Part shown: positions 34,632-43,123 of the stretch, piece by piece
Layout: each line of letters begins with the position of its first letter
How positions within the stretch are numbered: the first letter of the stretch is position 1
Assembly: GCA_001880285.1 (NCBI GenBank)
Contig: CP016269.1
Coordinates: forward strand, 1,994,501 to 2,058,500
Length of the DNA stretch: 64,000 nucleotides
Direction of reading: 5' to 3'
Origin: Flavobacteriaceae bacterium UJ101
GTDB taxonomy: Bacteria; Bacteroidota; Bacteroidia; Flavobacteriales; UJ101
The notes under the pieces: generated by a model
What the model was told of the DNA's origin: nothing
The model's input: the letters and a program-made list of their open reading frames with translations, nothing else
Database searches by the model: none
Program-made: the position numbers and the translations under genes

Positions 34632-34721
34632 TAAGTTAGAAATGAAAGGTGTAAAGAAATCAGAATATAGAATGACATTTATAACTTATAACCTAAAACA
34701 TAAAAAATATACCAAATAGAT

Positions 34722-35054
34722 ATGAGTAAAAAAGAAACAGAAATTAAAATTCAAATAGAATTAGACGAGAATAATGTTCCAGAAACGATTCATTGGGCAG
34801 CACAAGATGGAGGGATTGAAGATGAAGAGGCAAAAGCAATGTTTTTATATGCTTGGAATGAACCATTAAAAGAAACACTGAAATTAGATTTATGGACAAA
34901 AGAAATGCCTGTAGATAGTATGAAAAAATTCTTTCATCAAATTTTAGGAAGCATGGCTCAAACTTATTCTCGTGCGACAGATGATCAGGAAACTGTAAAA
35001 GAATTTGAGGATTTTACAAATCATTTTGCTAAAAAATCAGGAATTATAAAATAA
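34722..35054 (+). CDS. gldC: gliding motility protein GldC
   Basis: GldC is a small protein of 110 residues encoded beside GldB; deletion in Flavobacterium johnsoniae is known to reduce rather than abolish spreading. The characteristic segments are IKIQIELDENNVPETIHWAAQDGG, AMFLYAWNEPLKETLKLDLWTKEMPVDSMKKFFHQILGSM and a helical C-terminus. No signal peptide is seen. It starts 90 bases after gldB, behind the same AAATATACCAAATAGAT spacer motif that precedes hisA, and ends at the terminator 35084-35133. Confidence 0.92.
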   Translation: MSKKETEIKIQIELDENNVPETIHWAAQDGGIEDEEAKAMFLYAWNEPLKETLKLDLWTKEMPVDSMKKFFHQILGSMAQTYSRATDDQETVKEFEDFTNHFAKKSGIIK

Positions 35055-35083
35055 TTAGAGAGATATAAAAGAGGATATAGAAT

Positions 35084-35133
35084 AAGGATTAATGAATGTT
35101 GAAATTCAATTTTAGCATTTGTTAATCCTTTTT
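35084..35133 (+). terminator. terminator after gldC
   Basis: AAGGATTAA (35084-35092) pairs with TTAATCCTT (35122-35130), followed by T residues, with a long intervening loop that can form further pairs (AATG/CATT). Confidence 0.7.
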
Positions 35134-35148
35134 GGTGCTTAAAAGGTA

Positions 35149-35760
35149 TTAATTAAAATGCTCTGAAACTTGTTCATTTATGGTTTCAATATAGTGTAAA
35201 ATTTCTGTTTTGCCTGTTTTTGAAGTGGCAGAAGAAATAAAATATTGAGGAATCTCTTCCCATTGTTGTAAAAGCGTTTTTTTATACTTTGCTATGTTTT
35301 TTTGTAAAGAAGAACTACCTAATTTGTCAATTTTGGTAAAAATAATTGAAAAAGGAATTCCATTTTTACCAAGCCATTCCATAAACTCTAAATCTATTTT
35401 CTGAGGATCATGACGAGAATCGACCAACACAAATAAATTGATAAGATTGGAACGATTTAAAATATATTGAGTGTTAATAGAGTTAAATTGTTGACGGGTT
35501 TTTTTAGATACTTTAGCATAGCCATAACCAGGTAGATCCACTAAATACCATTGGTCATTAATAAGAAAATGGTTGATTAGTTGTGTTTTTCCGGGAGTTC
35601 CTGAAGTCTTTGCCAGTCCTTTTTGGTTAGTTAACATGTTAATTAAAGAAGATTTTCCAACATTCGATCTTCCTATAAAAGCATATTCGGGTTTAGTAGG
35701 TTCAGGTGATTTTTTATAATCGGTATTACTGATAACGAATTCAGCTTTTTTAATTTCCAT
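35149..35760 (-). CDS. engB: ribosome biogenesis GTPase YsxC/EngB
   Basis: This 203-residue TRAFAC-class GTPase takes part in late assembly of the 50S ribosomal subunit. The G1 motif GRSNVGKSS is at about 30-38, G3 is [12 protein letters not shown] and G4 is [15 protein letters not shown] serves as the G5-like element. The length is typical. In many bacteria it is essential. It is preceded on the same strand by an alpha/beta hydrolase gene with 76 bases between them. Confidence 0.94.
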   Translation of the reverse strand: MEIKKAEFVISNTDYKKSPEPTKPEYAFIGRSNVGKSSLINMLTNQKGLAKTSGTPGKTQLINHFLINDQWYLVDLPGYGYAKVSKKTRQQFNSINTQYILNRSNLINLFVLVDSRHDPQKIDLEFMEWLGKNGIPFSIIFTKIDKLGSSSLQKNIAKYKKTLLQQWEEIPQYFISSATSKTGKTEILHYIETINEQVSEHFN

Positions 35761-35836
35761 GAGAACAGGTTTAAAAAATAAAATTTACTAAAAATAGAAA
35801 TCTTTAGTAAACTTTATATATTACATTATTGAACTA

Positions 35837-36604
35837 TTATTTTGTGACTATTTTGCCAAGCCATTCTTGTAAATGTTGATTAAATAAATCAGGGTGTTCC
35901 ATCATAGGAGCATGCCCACATTGGTCAATCCAAACTAATTCACTATTAGGTAATTTTTGGTGAAATTCTTCAGCTACTTCTGGTGGAGTAACGGGATCTT
36001 GTTTCCCCCAAAGGATTAACGAAGGTTGATTCATATCTTTTAAATCATTTGCCATGTTGTGACGCATTGCTGCACGAGCTATATATATAATTTTCAATGC
36101 TTTAGCTCTATCATTTAACGTAGCATATACACCATCGACAACTTCTTTAGTTGCGATAGCAGGATCATAAAAAATACTTTGACATCCATTTTTTACATAT
36201 TCATAATCACTAATCTTAGGGAAAGATTCTCCAAAAGATTTTTCGTACAATCCTGAACTACCAGTTAAAACAAATGAATGAACTTTTTCAGGGTATTTTA
36301 ATGCTGTGATTAAAGTGATATGTCCTCCTAATGAATTTCCAATTAATGTAGCTTTCTCTATGCCTAAATCATTAAGGAAATTATTAACAAACTTTGCAAA
36401 AACACTTAGTTTATTTGTTAAAATGGTGGAAGTGTATAAAGGAAGTTCAGGGATGATGATTCTATAACCATTTTTACTAAAATAATTTAAAACATCATCA
36501 AAATTACTAAGCCCTCCCATTAATCCGTGTAATAATACAATTGGATGTCCTTCGCCTTCTTCTATATAGGTGTATTTTTTCTTTCTTTTTATTTTAAATA
36601 GCAT
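35837..36604 (-). CDS. alpha/beta hydrolase
   Basis: This 255-residue cytoplasmic hydrolase has oxyanion segment VLLHGLMGGLSNFDDVL, nucleophile elbow GNSLGG (Ser91), acid Asp in ILWGKQDPVTPP, and base His in DQCGHAPMMEHPDLF. It resembles the MhpC/proline-iminopeptidase-like group. The substrate is unknown. Its position between engB and the mraZ promoter recurs in Flavobacteriaceae, but a role in the envelope is not shown. The -7 element at 36624-36631 drives it away from mraZ. Confidence 0.88.
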   Translation of the reverse strand: MLFKIKRKKKYTYIEEGEGHPIVLLHGLMGGLSNFDDVLNYFSKNGYRIIIPELPLYTSTILTNKLSVFAKFVNNFLNDLGIEKATLIGNSLGGHITLITALKYPEKVHSFVLTGSSGLYEKSFGESFPKISDYEYVKNGCQSIFYDPAIATKEVVDGVYATLNDRAKALKIIYIARAAMRHNMANDLKDMNQPSLILWGKQDPVTPPEVAEEFHQKLPNSELVWIDQCGHAPMMEHPDLFNQHLQEWLGKIVTK

Positions 36605-36623
36605 ACGGATGCATTCGTTTGTA

Positions 36624-36631
36624 CAAAAATA
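36624..36631 (-). promoter_or_regulatory. -7 element of the hydrolase-engB unit
   Basis: On the minus strand TATTTTTG matches TAnnTTTG, 20 bases upstream of the hydrolase ATG. Confidence 0.5.
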
Positions 36632-36707
36632 TACATTTTTTTAGACTATGCATGAATAAATTATAAGAATGTGTTTTAAGTACAAAATGGGAAAAGTTAT
36701 CAACAAT

Positions 36708-36750
36708 GTGGGTAAAAGTGGAAAAAAGTGGAATAAAATTTGTATTTTTG
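36708..36750 (+). promoter_or_regulatory. MraZ boxes and promoter of the division/cell-wall cluster
   Basis: Three direct repeats GTGGG (36708), GTGGA (36718) and GTGGA (36728) occur at exact 10-base spacing with A-rich five-base spacers. This fits the known MraZ operator of TGGGN-type repeats separated by five bases. A -7 element TATTTTTG follows at 36743-36750, so the boxes cover the -33 position and binding should repress. A further TGGGA lies at 36688-36692. Assignment of the boxes to MraZ is by analogy. Confidence 0.75.
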
Positions 36751-36773
36751 AATAAAAATTACGGTTTTATAAC

Positions 36774-37232
36774 ATGTTTAGTTTGATAGGAGTATACGAA
36801 TGTAAAGTAGATGCAAAAGGGCGTCTGGCTATACCTTCAGCATTAAAAAAACAAATGCTGGGCGTGTTGTCAGATGGTTTTGTATTGAAGCGTTCGGTAT
36901 TTCAACCTTGTTTAGAATTGTATCCTAAAAGTGAGTGGGATGATGTAATGGGTAAGGTGAACAAGCTAAATCGATTTGTAAAGAAAAATAATGATTTTAT
37001 TCGAAAATTTACAGCAGGTGTTAAGCCTATTGAAATCGATGCTAATGGTCGTTTATTAGTGCCGAAAGATTTGATAGGGTTTGCTGGAATTAAAAAAGAA
37101 GTAGTTGTTTCTTCTGCTGTAAATATAATTGAGATTTGGGATAAAGAAAAATACGAACAAGCTTTGGTGGAGTCAGAAGATTCATTTGCAGATTTAGCTG
37201 AAGAAGTAATGGGAGGTTTAGAAGATGAGTAA
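36774..37232 (+). CDS. mraZ: transcriptional regulator MraZ
   Basis: MraZ is a ring-forming, SpoVT/AbrB-type DNA-binding protein that represses the dcw cluster. Of 152 residues, two tandem MraZ domains are visible: FSLIGVYECKVDAKGRLAIPSALKKQM near the N-terminus and FTAGVKPIEIDANGRLLVPKDLIGFAGI in the second half, each with the DxxGRxxxP motif. It is the first gene of the cluster and overlaps rsmH by eight bases. Upstream lie 10-base-spaced GTGGR boxes expected to be its own operator. Confidence 0.96.
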   Translation: MFSLIGVYECKVDAKGRLAIPSALKKQMLGVLSDGFVLKRSVFQPCLELYPKSEWDDVMGKVNKLNRFVKKNNDFIRKFTAGVKPIEIDANGRLLVPKDLIGFAGIKKEVVVSSAVNIIEIWDKEKYEQALVESEDSFADLAEEVMGGLEDE

Positions 37233-38130
37233 GTATCATGTTTCGGTTTTGTTAAAAGAGAGTGTTGATTTTCTGGTTCATAAGGAGCAAGGAACTTATG
37301 TTGATGTAACCTTCGGAGGAGGAGGTCACTCTAGAGAGATCCTAACACGTCTTAATGAAAAAGGAAAGCTTTTTTCTTTTGATCAAGATCAAGATGCTTT
37401 GGATAATCGTATTGAAGATGATCGTTTTACCTTAATTAATCAAAATTTTCGTTTTCTTAAAAATTCACTTCGAATGTATGGGGTAAATGAAGTAGAAGGT
37501 GTTTTGGCAGATTTAGGTGTTTCTTCTCATCAGTTTGATACAGCTGAACGTGGTTTTTCAACTCGTTTTGATGGAGAATTGGATATGCGTATGAATCAAA
37601 TGGCAACAAAAAATGCAAAAACCATTTTAAATGATTATTCAGAAAAAGAATTAGCTGAGGTTTTCTATTACTATGGTGAATTAAAAGACTCATATCGAAT
37701 TGCAAAAAAAATAATGGATTATAGGGTACATTCTAAAATAAATACAACAAATGATTTAAAGGAGATTGTGCTGGACGAAATTCCAAAGTTTAAACAAAAT
37801 AAATACTTAGCTCAAGTTTTTCAAGCACTTCGAATTGAAGTGAACGATGAAATGGATGCTTTAAAAGAGATGTTAGTTCAAGCAGCTGATGTTTTAAGTC
37901 CAGGAGGAAAGTTGGTTGTAATATCATATCATTCTTTAGAAGATCGTTTGGTAAAACGATTTATTAAAAAAGGATTGTTTAAAGGTCAGCCAGAAGTAGA
38001 TATGTATGGAAGAGCAGATATTCCTTTAAAGCAAGTGAATAGAAAAGTAATCCTTCCAACAGAAGAAGAGATAGTACAAAATAATCGTGCCCGAAGTGCA
38101 AAATTAAGAGTAGCAGAAAAAAATGGCTAA
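37225..38130 (+). CDS. rsmH: 16S rRNA (cytosine-1402-N4)-methyltransferase
   Basis: RsmH (MraW) methylates N4 of C1402 in the P-site region of 16S rRNA using SAM. Of 301 residues, the SAM motif DVTFGGGGHSREIL is near the N-terminus, GVLADLGVSSHQFDTAERGFSTRFDGELDMRM is the family signature, and VISYHSLEDRLVKRF and RARSAKLRVAE occur at the C-terminus. It overlaps mraZ by eight bases and the ftsL-like gene by eight bases, indicating tight coupling. Confidence 0.97.
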   Translation: MSKYHVSVLLKESVDFLVHKEQGTYVDVTFGGGGHSREILTRLNEKGKLFSFDQDQDALDNRIEDDRFTLINQNFRFLKNSLRMYGVNEVEGVLADLGVSSHQFDTAERGFSTRFDGELDMRMNQMATKNAKTILNDYSEKELAEVFYYYGELKDSYRIAKKIMDYRVHSKINTTNDLKEIVLDEIPKFKQNKYLAQVFQALRIEVNDEMDALKEMLVQAADVLSPGGKLVVISYHSLEDRLVKRFIKKGLFKGQPEVDMYGRADIPLKQVNRKVILPTEEEIVQNNRARSAKLRVAEKNG

Positions 38131-38449
38131 AAAGAAAATATCCATTACCGATATCTTAAAAGGGAAGTTCTTAGTAGAAGAAGGGGCTTCTAAAAATTGG
38201 TATTTTGTTCTTTTTCTAGCCAGTATAGCGATTATTATGATTTATAGTATTCATTTAATTGAAAAGAAAGTTGTTTCGGGAGTACAATTAAATAAAGAAA
38301 TAACAGAGCTGAAATCAGAATACACCGATTTGCATAAACAATTGATGCGTTTAAAAACAGAATCGGAAGTGATTAAAATGGCTCAAAAAGATAGTTTGAA
38401 AGTTTCACAAGTTCAACCATATAAATTGGTGTTGAAAAAAAATGATTAA
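38123..38449 (+). CDS. ftsL: FtsL-like cell division protein
   Basis: This 108-residue bitopic membrane protein sits between rsmH and ftsI, the invariable place of ftsL. A short basic cytoplasmic tail precedes one transmembrane helix (WYFVLFLASIAIIMIYSIHLI, about 28-48). A periplasmic coiled coil follows (LNKEITELKSEYTDLHKQLMRLKTESEVIKMAQ), ending in LKVSQVQPYKLVLKKND. FtsL forms a complex with FtsQ and FtsB that activates septal synthesis. Sequence conservation is low across phyla, so the call rests on architecture and position. It overlaps both neighbours by eight bases. Confidence 0.88.
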   Translation: MAKKKISITDILKGKFLVEEGASKNWYFVLFLASIAIIMIYSIHLIEKKVVSGVQLNKEITELKSEYTDLHKQLMRLKTESEVIKMAQKDSLKVSQVQPYKLVLKKND

Positions 38450-40412
38450 GAGTAGAAAAACCATATTAAACCGTGCTTACTTAATAGGAGCTTTATTGTT
38501 AGTTCTTTTTATAGGTGTTGGTGTGAAATTACTTTCTATTCAAATTAATGAAAAAGATAACTATAAAGATAATATTGCTGAATATACGATTCCAGCCAAA
38601 AGAGGAAATTTATATGCTTCAGATGGTACATTATTAGCGACAACAGTTACAAAATATAATGTAGCAATTGATTTTAAAACATTTTATAATCGTACAAATT
38701 CTGATACGATTGATTTTTATAAAAATGCTTTGGCTGATTCGTTAGCAAAAGTTTTTAAGAAGAAGAGTAAACAAGAATATTTACGTCTTTTTGCTAAACA
38801 AAAAACAAAAAAATCACAATATATACCCTTGTTTAAAGATTTGAACTATGGTGAAATTAAACGTTTACGAAATTTTCCAATGTTCAAAGGCCGAAAAAGT
38901 ACAAAAAGTGGTTTAATTGTTTCTGAAAGAAATGAACGAGTAGTAATTAATAATAAATGGAGTCGAACCATTGGGCGTGTGGAAAATGGACGTAAAATAG
39001 GTCTGGAAGGTGCCTATACCGAGTTTTTGCAAGGAAAAAATGGAAAAGAATTAAGAATTAATGTTAGAGGAAAGTCCCGTCCATTAAATGATGAAAGTAG
39101 AGTGGAGCCACAAGATGGATACGATGTAATTACAACCATAGATCCAGCAATTCAAGATGTGGCATATAATGGTTTACTAAAAGAATTAGAACATTATAGT
39201 GCAGATCATGGATCCGTTGTTGTGATGGAAGTAGAGACGGGAGAGGTGAAAGCTTTAGTGAATTTGTCTAGAGATAAAAAAGGAAACTATCGTGATATTC
39301 GAAATTATGCTATTGCTGAAAGAACAGAAACAGGTTCTACATTTAAATTGATGTCTTTAATGGCTTGTTTAGATGATGGTGTAGCAGATACGGCAACGGT
39401 AAAGCCAACAGGAACAATGTCAATTCATAATGCAAAAGTGCGAGATTCTAATGGTGGTAGAGGTTATGGAGAAGTTTCTATGATGAAAATTTTTGAAAAA
39501 TCATCTAATGTTGGTACAGTGCGATTTGTATACGATAATTATAAAGAACATCCTGAGGATTTCGTAAATCGATTGTACAAATGGAAATTACACCAAAAAT
39601 TAGGTTTAGATATACAAGGAGAAAGAGAACCGTTAATTCCTCATCCTGACAATAAAGAATCGTGGAGCGGTCTTTCTTTGCCGTGGATGGCTTATGGTTA
39701 TGGAGTAGAATTAACGCCGATCCAAATTTTAACTTTTTATAATGCTGTGGCAAACAATGGAAAAATGGTAAAACCTTTGTTTTTAAAAGAAACACGATCT
39801 GGAGGAAAAATAGTAGAAAGTTACGAGCCAGAGATCATTAATCCTTCTATAGCATCAGAAGCAACAATTAAAAAAGCGCAAGCTATGTTACGTGGTGTAG
39901 TGGAGCATGGAACAGGAAGAGCGTTGAATACAGCGGGATATTCTATTGCAGGAAAAACAGGGACTTGTCAAACGGGTTATGGATCGGGTAATGTACAATA
40001 CATCGCTTCTTTTTGTGGTTATTTTCCAGCTGATAATCCTCGTTATTCTGCTATTGTAACTGTTACAGAGCCAGATAAAAGTAAAGGATATTATGGAGGG
40101 TTAATCGCAGGGCCTGTTTTTAAAGGAATTGCGCGTAGAGTATATGTGAATACACCTGAAAGAAATTTAGATGGAGCACCTCAATTAGTAGATGTTGAAA
40201 AGGAAATTTTAAAAGAAAAAGATTTTGATTTTACAAAGAAGATTAGCTCTATGCCTAATCTTGTAAATGAAAAAGGTGGAGACGCTATCGCTTTATTAGA
40301 AAATGCAGGTTTAAAAGTAGATTATAAAGGTGTTGGAAGTGTTGTGAAACAATCTTTAAAACCAGGTGTTAGAATTAAAAAAGGACAACATGTAACCTTA
40401 ATTTTAAATTAA
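38442..40412 (+). CDS. ftsI: penicillin-binding protein 3/FtsI, septal transpeptidase
   Basis: FtsI is a class B PBP that cross-links septal peptidoglycan. Of 656 residues, one N-terminal transmembrane anchor (about 12-32) precedes a dimerisation domain (PAKRGNLYASDGTLLA). The transpeptidase motifs are intact: STFK at 299-302 (active Ser299), SSN at 354-356 and KTG at 505-507. A single PASTA domain (about 603-656, MPNLVNEKGGDAIALLENAGLKV) ends the protein, a feature shared by many Bacteroidota FtsI. It overlaps ftsL by eight bases and its TAA overlaps the ATG of murE by one base. Confidence 0.96.
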   Translation: MIKSRKTILNRAYLIGALLLVLFIGVGVKLLSIQINEKDNYKDNIAEYTIPAKRGNLYASDGTLLATTVTKYNVAIDFKTFYNRTNSDTIDFYKNALADSLAKVFKKKSKQEYLRLFAKQKTKKSQYIPLFKDLNYGEIKRLRNFPMFKGRKSTKSGLIVSERNERVVINNKWSRTIGRVENGRKIGLEGAYTEFLQGKNGKELRINVRGKSRPLNDESRVEPQDGYDVITTIDPAIQDVAYNGLLKELEHYSADHGSVVVMEVETGEVKALVNLSRDKKGNYRDIRNYAIAERTETGSTFKLMSLMACLDDGVADTATVKPTGTMSIHNAKVRDSNGGRGYGEVSMMKIFEKSSNVGTVRFVYDNYKEHPEDFVNRLYKWKLHQKLGLDIQGEREPLIPHPDNKESWSGLSLPWMAYGYGVELTPIQILTFYNAVANNGKMVKPLFLKETRSGGKIVESYEPEIINPSIASEATIKKAQAMLRGVVEHGTGRALNTAGYSIAGKTGTCQTGYGSGNVQYIASFCGYFPADNPRYSAIVTVTEPDKSKGYYGGLIAGPVFKGIARRVYVNTPERNLDGAPQLVDVEKEILKEKDFDFTKKISSMPNLVNEKGGDAIALLENAGLKVDYKGVGSVVKQSLKPGVRIKKGQHVTLILN

Positions 40413-41875
40413 TGAAAAAATTAAAGGACATATTATATAAAGTTTCTGTAGAACAGATCATTGGTTCAACAGATGTTTTTATCAATAATTTAGAAAGTGA
40501 TTCTCGTAAAGTAGAATTGGATACTTTTTTTATTGCTTTAAAAGGTGTTTTTGTAGACGGACATCAATTTATTGATAAAGCCATTCAGCAAGGTGCAAAA
40601 GCCGTTTTGTGTGAAATAGCTCCTGAAAAGATTGTGAATGGAGTAACCTATGTTATAGTAAAAGATAGCGCAGATGCCTTAGGTGTCATTGCGGGAAATT
40701 TTTATGGAAATCCATCTCAGAAAATACAATTAGTTGGAATTACAGGTACGAATGGGAAAACGACAACAGCTACTTTGTTGTATCATTTATTTCAAAACTT
40801 AGGGTATCAAACTGCTTTATTGTCAACTATATCAGTGCGTTTTGGAAAAGAAGAAATTCCGGCAACACATACGACTCCTGATGTGATTACGATTAATAAA
40901 TATTTAGCTCAAGCAGTTGAAATTGGTTGTGATTACGCCTTTATGGAGGTGAGTTCACATGGTATTCATCAAAAACGAATTGCTGGTTTGGAATTTGTTG
41001 GAGGTGTTTTTACCAATTTGACACACGATCATTTAGATTATCATAAAACATTTAAAGAATACTTGAATGCTAAAAAATTATTTTTTGATGATTTACCTGA
41101 GTCAGCTTTTGCTTTAACTAATATTGATGACAAAAACGGTTATGTAATGCTACAGAATTCATCTGCAAAGAAGTTTTCGTATGCTTTAAAAACAGATGCT
41201 GATTTTAAAGGGAAACTATTAGAAAATCGTTTTGATGGAATGTTAATGACAATTAATGAACAAGAAGTTTGGGCACGATTAGTAGGAAAGTTTAATGCAT
41301 ATAATCTTTTAGTAGCCTTTGGAGTAGCAAAATTATTAGAACAAGATGAATTGGAAATCTTAACTGCTATTTCAAAACTAGAAAGTGTTCGAGGACGTTT
41401 TCAATACAATTTATCAGAAAAAGATATCGTAACAATTGTGGACTATGCACATACGCCCGATGCTTTGAAAAATGTTTTGAATACAATAAATGATATCCGA
41501 ACTGGAAATGAGCAAGTTATTACAGTGGTAGGCTGTGGAGGTGATCGAGATAAAACAAAACGCCCTATTATGGCTTCTGTAGCATGTGAATTGTCAAATC
41601 AGGTGATTTTCACATCAGATAACCCACGTACAGAAGATCCTGAAATTATTATAGAAGAAATGGAAGCAGGTGTTCAGCCTCAGTTTTTTAATAAAACGAT
41701 GTCTATTTCCAATAGGAAAGAAGCCATTAAGGCTGCTATTAAAATAGCAAAACCGGAAGATATTATTTTGATTGCCGGGAAAGGACATGAAACTTATCAA
41801 GAAATTAATGGAGTGAGAACAGAGTTTGATGATTTTCAGATTTCAAAAAATTTACTAAAACAATTAAATAAATAA
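40412..41875 (+). CDS. murE: UDP-MurNAc-tripeptide synthetase MurE (meso-diaminopimelate type)
   Basis: MurE adds the third residue to UDP-MurNAc-L-Ala-D-Glu with ATP. Of 487 residues, the N-terminal UDP-binding domain precedes P-loop GTNGKTTT at 112-119, then HTTPDVITINKYLAQ and NLTHDHLDYHKTF in the central domain. The motif DNPR in TSDNPRTEDPEIIIEEM indicates meso-diaminopimelate as substrate rather than lysine, as expected for a Gram-negative. A C-terminal GKGHETYQEINGVRTEFDD is present. It abuts ftsI directly. Confidence 0.97.
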   Translation: MKKLKDILYKVSVEQIIGSTDVFINNLESDSRKVELDTFFIALKGVFVDGHQFIDKAIQQGAKAVLCEIAPEKIVNGVTYVIVKDSADALGVIAGNFYGNPSQKIQLVGITGTNGKTTTATLLYHLFQNLGYQTALLSTISVRFGKEEIPATHTTPDVITINKYLAQAVEIGCDYAFMEVSSHGIHQKRIAGLEFVGGVFTNLTHDHLDYHKTFKEYLNAKKLFFDDLPESAFALTNIDDKNGYVMLQNSSAKKFSYALKTDADFKGKLLENRFDGMLMTINEQEVWARLVGKFNAYNLLVAFGVAKLLEQDELEILTAISKLESVRGRFQYNLSEKDIVTIVDYAHTPDALKNVLNTINDIRTGNEQVITVVGCGGDRDKTKRPIMASVACELSNQVIFTSDNPRTEDPEIIIEEMEAGVQPQFFNKTMSISNRKEAIKAAIKIAKPEDIILIAGKGHETYQEINGVRTEFDDFQISKNLLKQLNK

Positions 41876-41884
41876 AAACAAAGA

Positions 41885-43123
41885 ATGTTATATCACTTAT
41901 TTGAATATTTAGAACAAGAATTCCAAATGCCAGGAGCAGGATTGTTTCAATTTATAACATTCCGTGCGGCGATGGCCTTTATGCTCTCATTGTTTATAGG
42001 ATTGATTTTTGGAAAAAAAATAATCAATTTTTTACGCCAAAAACAAATGGGAGAATTGGTTCGGGATTTAGGATTAGATGGTCAAAAAGAAAAAGAAGGG
42101 ACGCCAACAATGGGAGGCGTTATCATTATTTTGGCTACATTAATTCCTGTGTTTCTATTTGCTCGATTAACTAATGTTTATACTGTTTTGTTAATTGTTT
42201 CTACACTTTGGATGGGAGGAATAGGTTTTTTAGATGACTACATAAAAGTTTTTAAGAAAGATAAAGAAGGATTAGCTGGTAAATTTAAAGTGTTAGGTCA
42301 AATTGGACTAGGGATAATAGTAGGTACAACGTTGTATTTTAATCAAAATGTAATTGTTAAAGAAAATTTGCCTTTTGAACAGAGAAAAATTGAAATTACA
42401 AAAGATGGTCAAATAGATAGACATTATTTTACAGAAGAGGTGAAATCGACCAAAACGAATATGCCTTTCTTGAAGAACAATGAATTTGATTATGCTGATT
42501 TTTTAACTTGGATTGATGAAGATTTAAAAGACTATGCTTGGTTAATTTTTATCCCAGTAGTCATTTTTATTATAACAGCTGTTTCAAATGGTGCAAATCT
42601 AACGGATGGAATAGATGGTTTGGCTGCGGGTTCATCTTCCATAATTGTAGCTACGCTAGCTTTGTTTGCATGGCTATCAAGTAACGTGATTTTTGCTGAT
42701 TATTTAAATATCATGTACATACCTAATTTAGGAGAGTTAACTATTTTTTGTGCTGCTCTTTTAGGTGGTTTAATCGGGTTTCTATGGTATAATACCTTTC
42801 CTGCACAAGTTTTTATGGGAGATACAGGTAGTTTAACTATAGGAGGGATTATAGCAGTATTGGCAATTGCTGAACGTAAAGAATTATTGATTCCAATTTT
42901 ATGTGGAATATTTTTTATAGAAACCTTGTCTGTAATGATGCAAGTTTCCTATTTCAAGTATACAAAGAAAAAATATGGAGAGGGTAGACGAATATTTAAA
43001 ATGTCACCTATTCATCACCATTTTCAAAAAGAAGGTTATCATGAAAGCAAAATTGTAACACGATTTTTAATTATAGGAATCATTTTAGCTTCCGTAACCA
43101 TTATTACATTAAAACTAAGATAA
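41885..43123 (+). CDS. mraY: phospho-N-acetylmuramoyl-pentapeptide-transferase
   Basis: MraY transfers phospho-MurNAc-pentapeptide to undecaprenyl phosphate to make lipid I. This polytopic inner-membrane enzyme has 412 residues. Family motifs are [18 protein letters not shown], the catalytic Asp pair in [35 protein letters not shown] and [12 protein letters not shown], with the His-rich loop [24 protein letters not shown]. It is about 50 residues longer than E. coli MraY, owing to a charged insertion around residues 155-215 ([20 protein letters not shown]...), which is common in Bacteroidota. Confidence 0.97.
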   Translation: MLYHLFEYLEQEFQMPGAGLFQFITFRAAMAFMLSLFIGLIFGKKIINFLRQKQMGELVRDLGLDGQKEKEGTPTMGGVIIILATLIPVFLFARLTNVYTVLLIVSTLWMGGIGFLDDYIKVFKKDKEGLAGKFKVLGQIGLGIIVGTTLYFNQNVIVKENLPFEQRKIEITKDGQIDRHYFTEEVKSTKTNMPFLKNNEFDYADFLTWIDEDLKDYAWLIFIPVVIFIITAVSNGANLTDGIDGLAAGSSSIIVATLALFAWLSSNVIFADYLNIMYIPNLGELTIFCAALLGGLIGFLWYNTFPAQVFMGDTGSLTIGGIIAVLAIAERKELLIPILCGIFFIETLSVMMQVSYFKYTKKKYGEGRRIFKMSPIHHHFQKEGYHESKIVTRFLIIGIILASVTIITLKLR

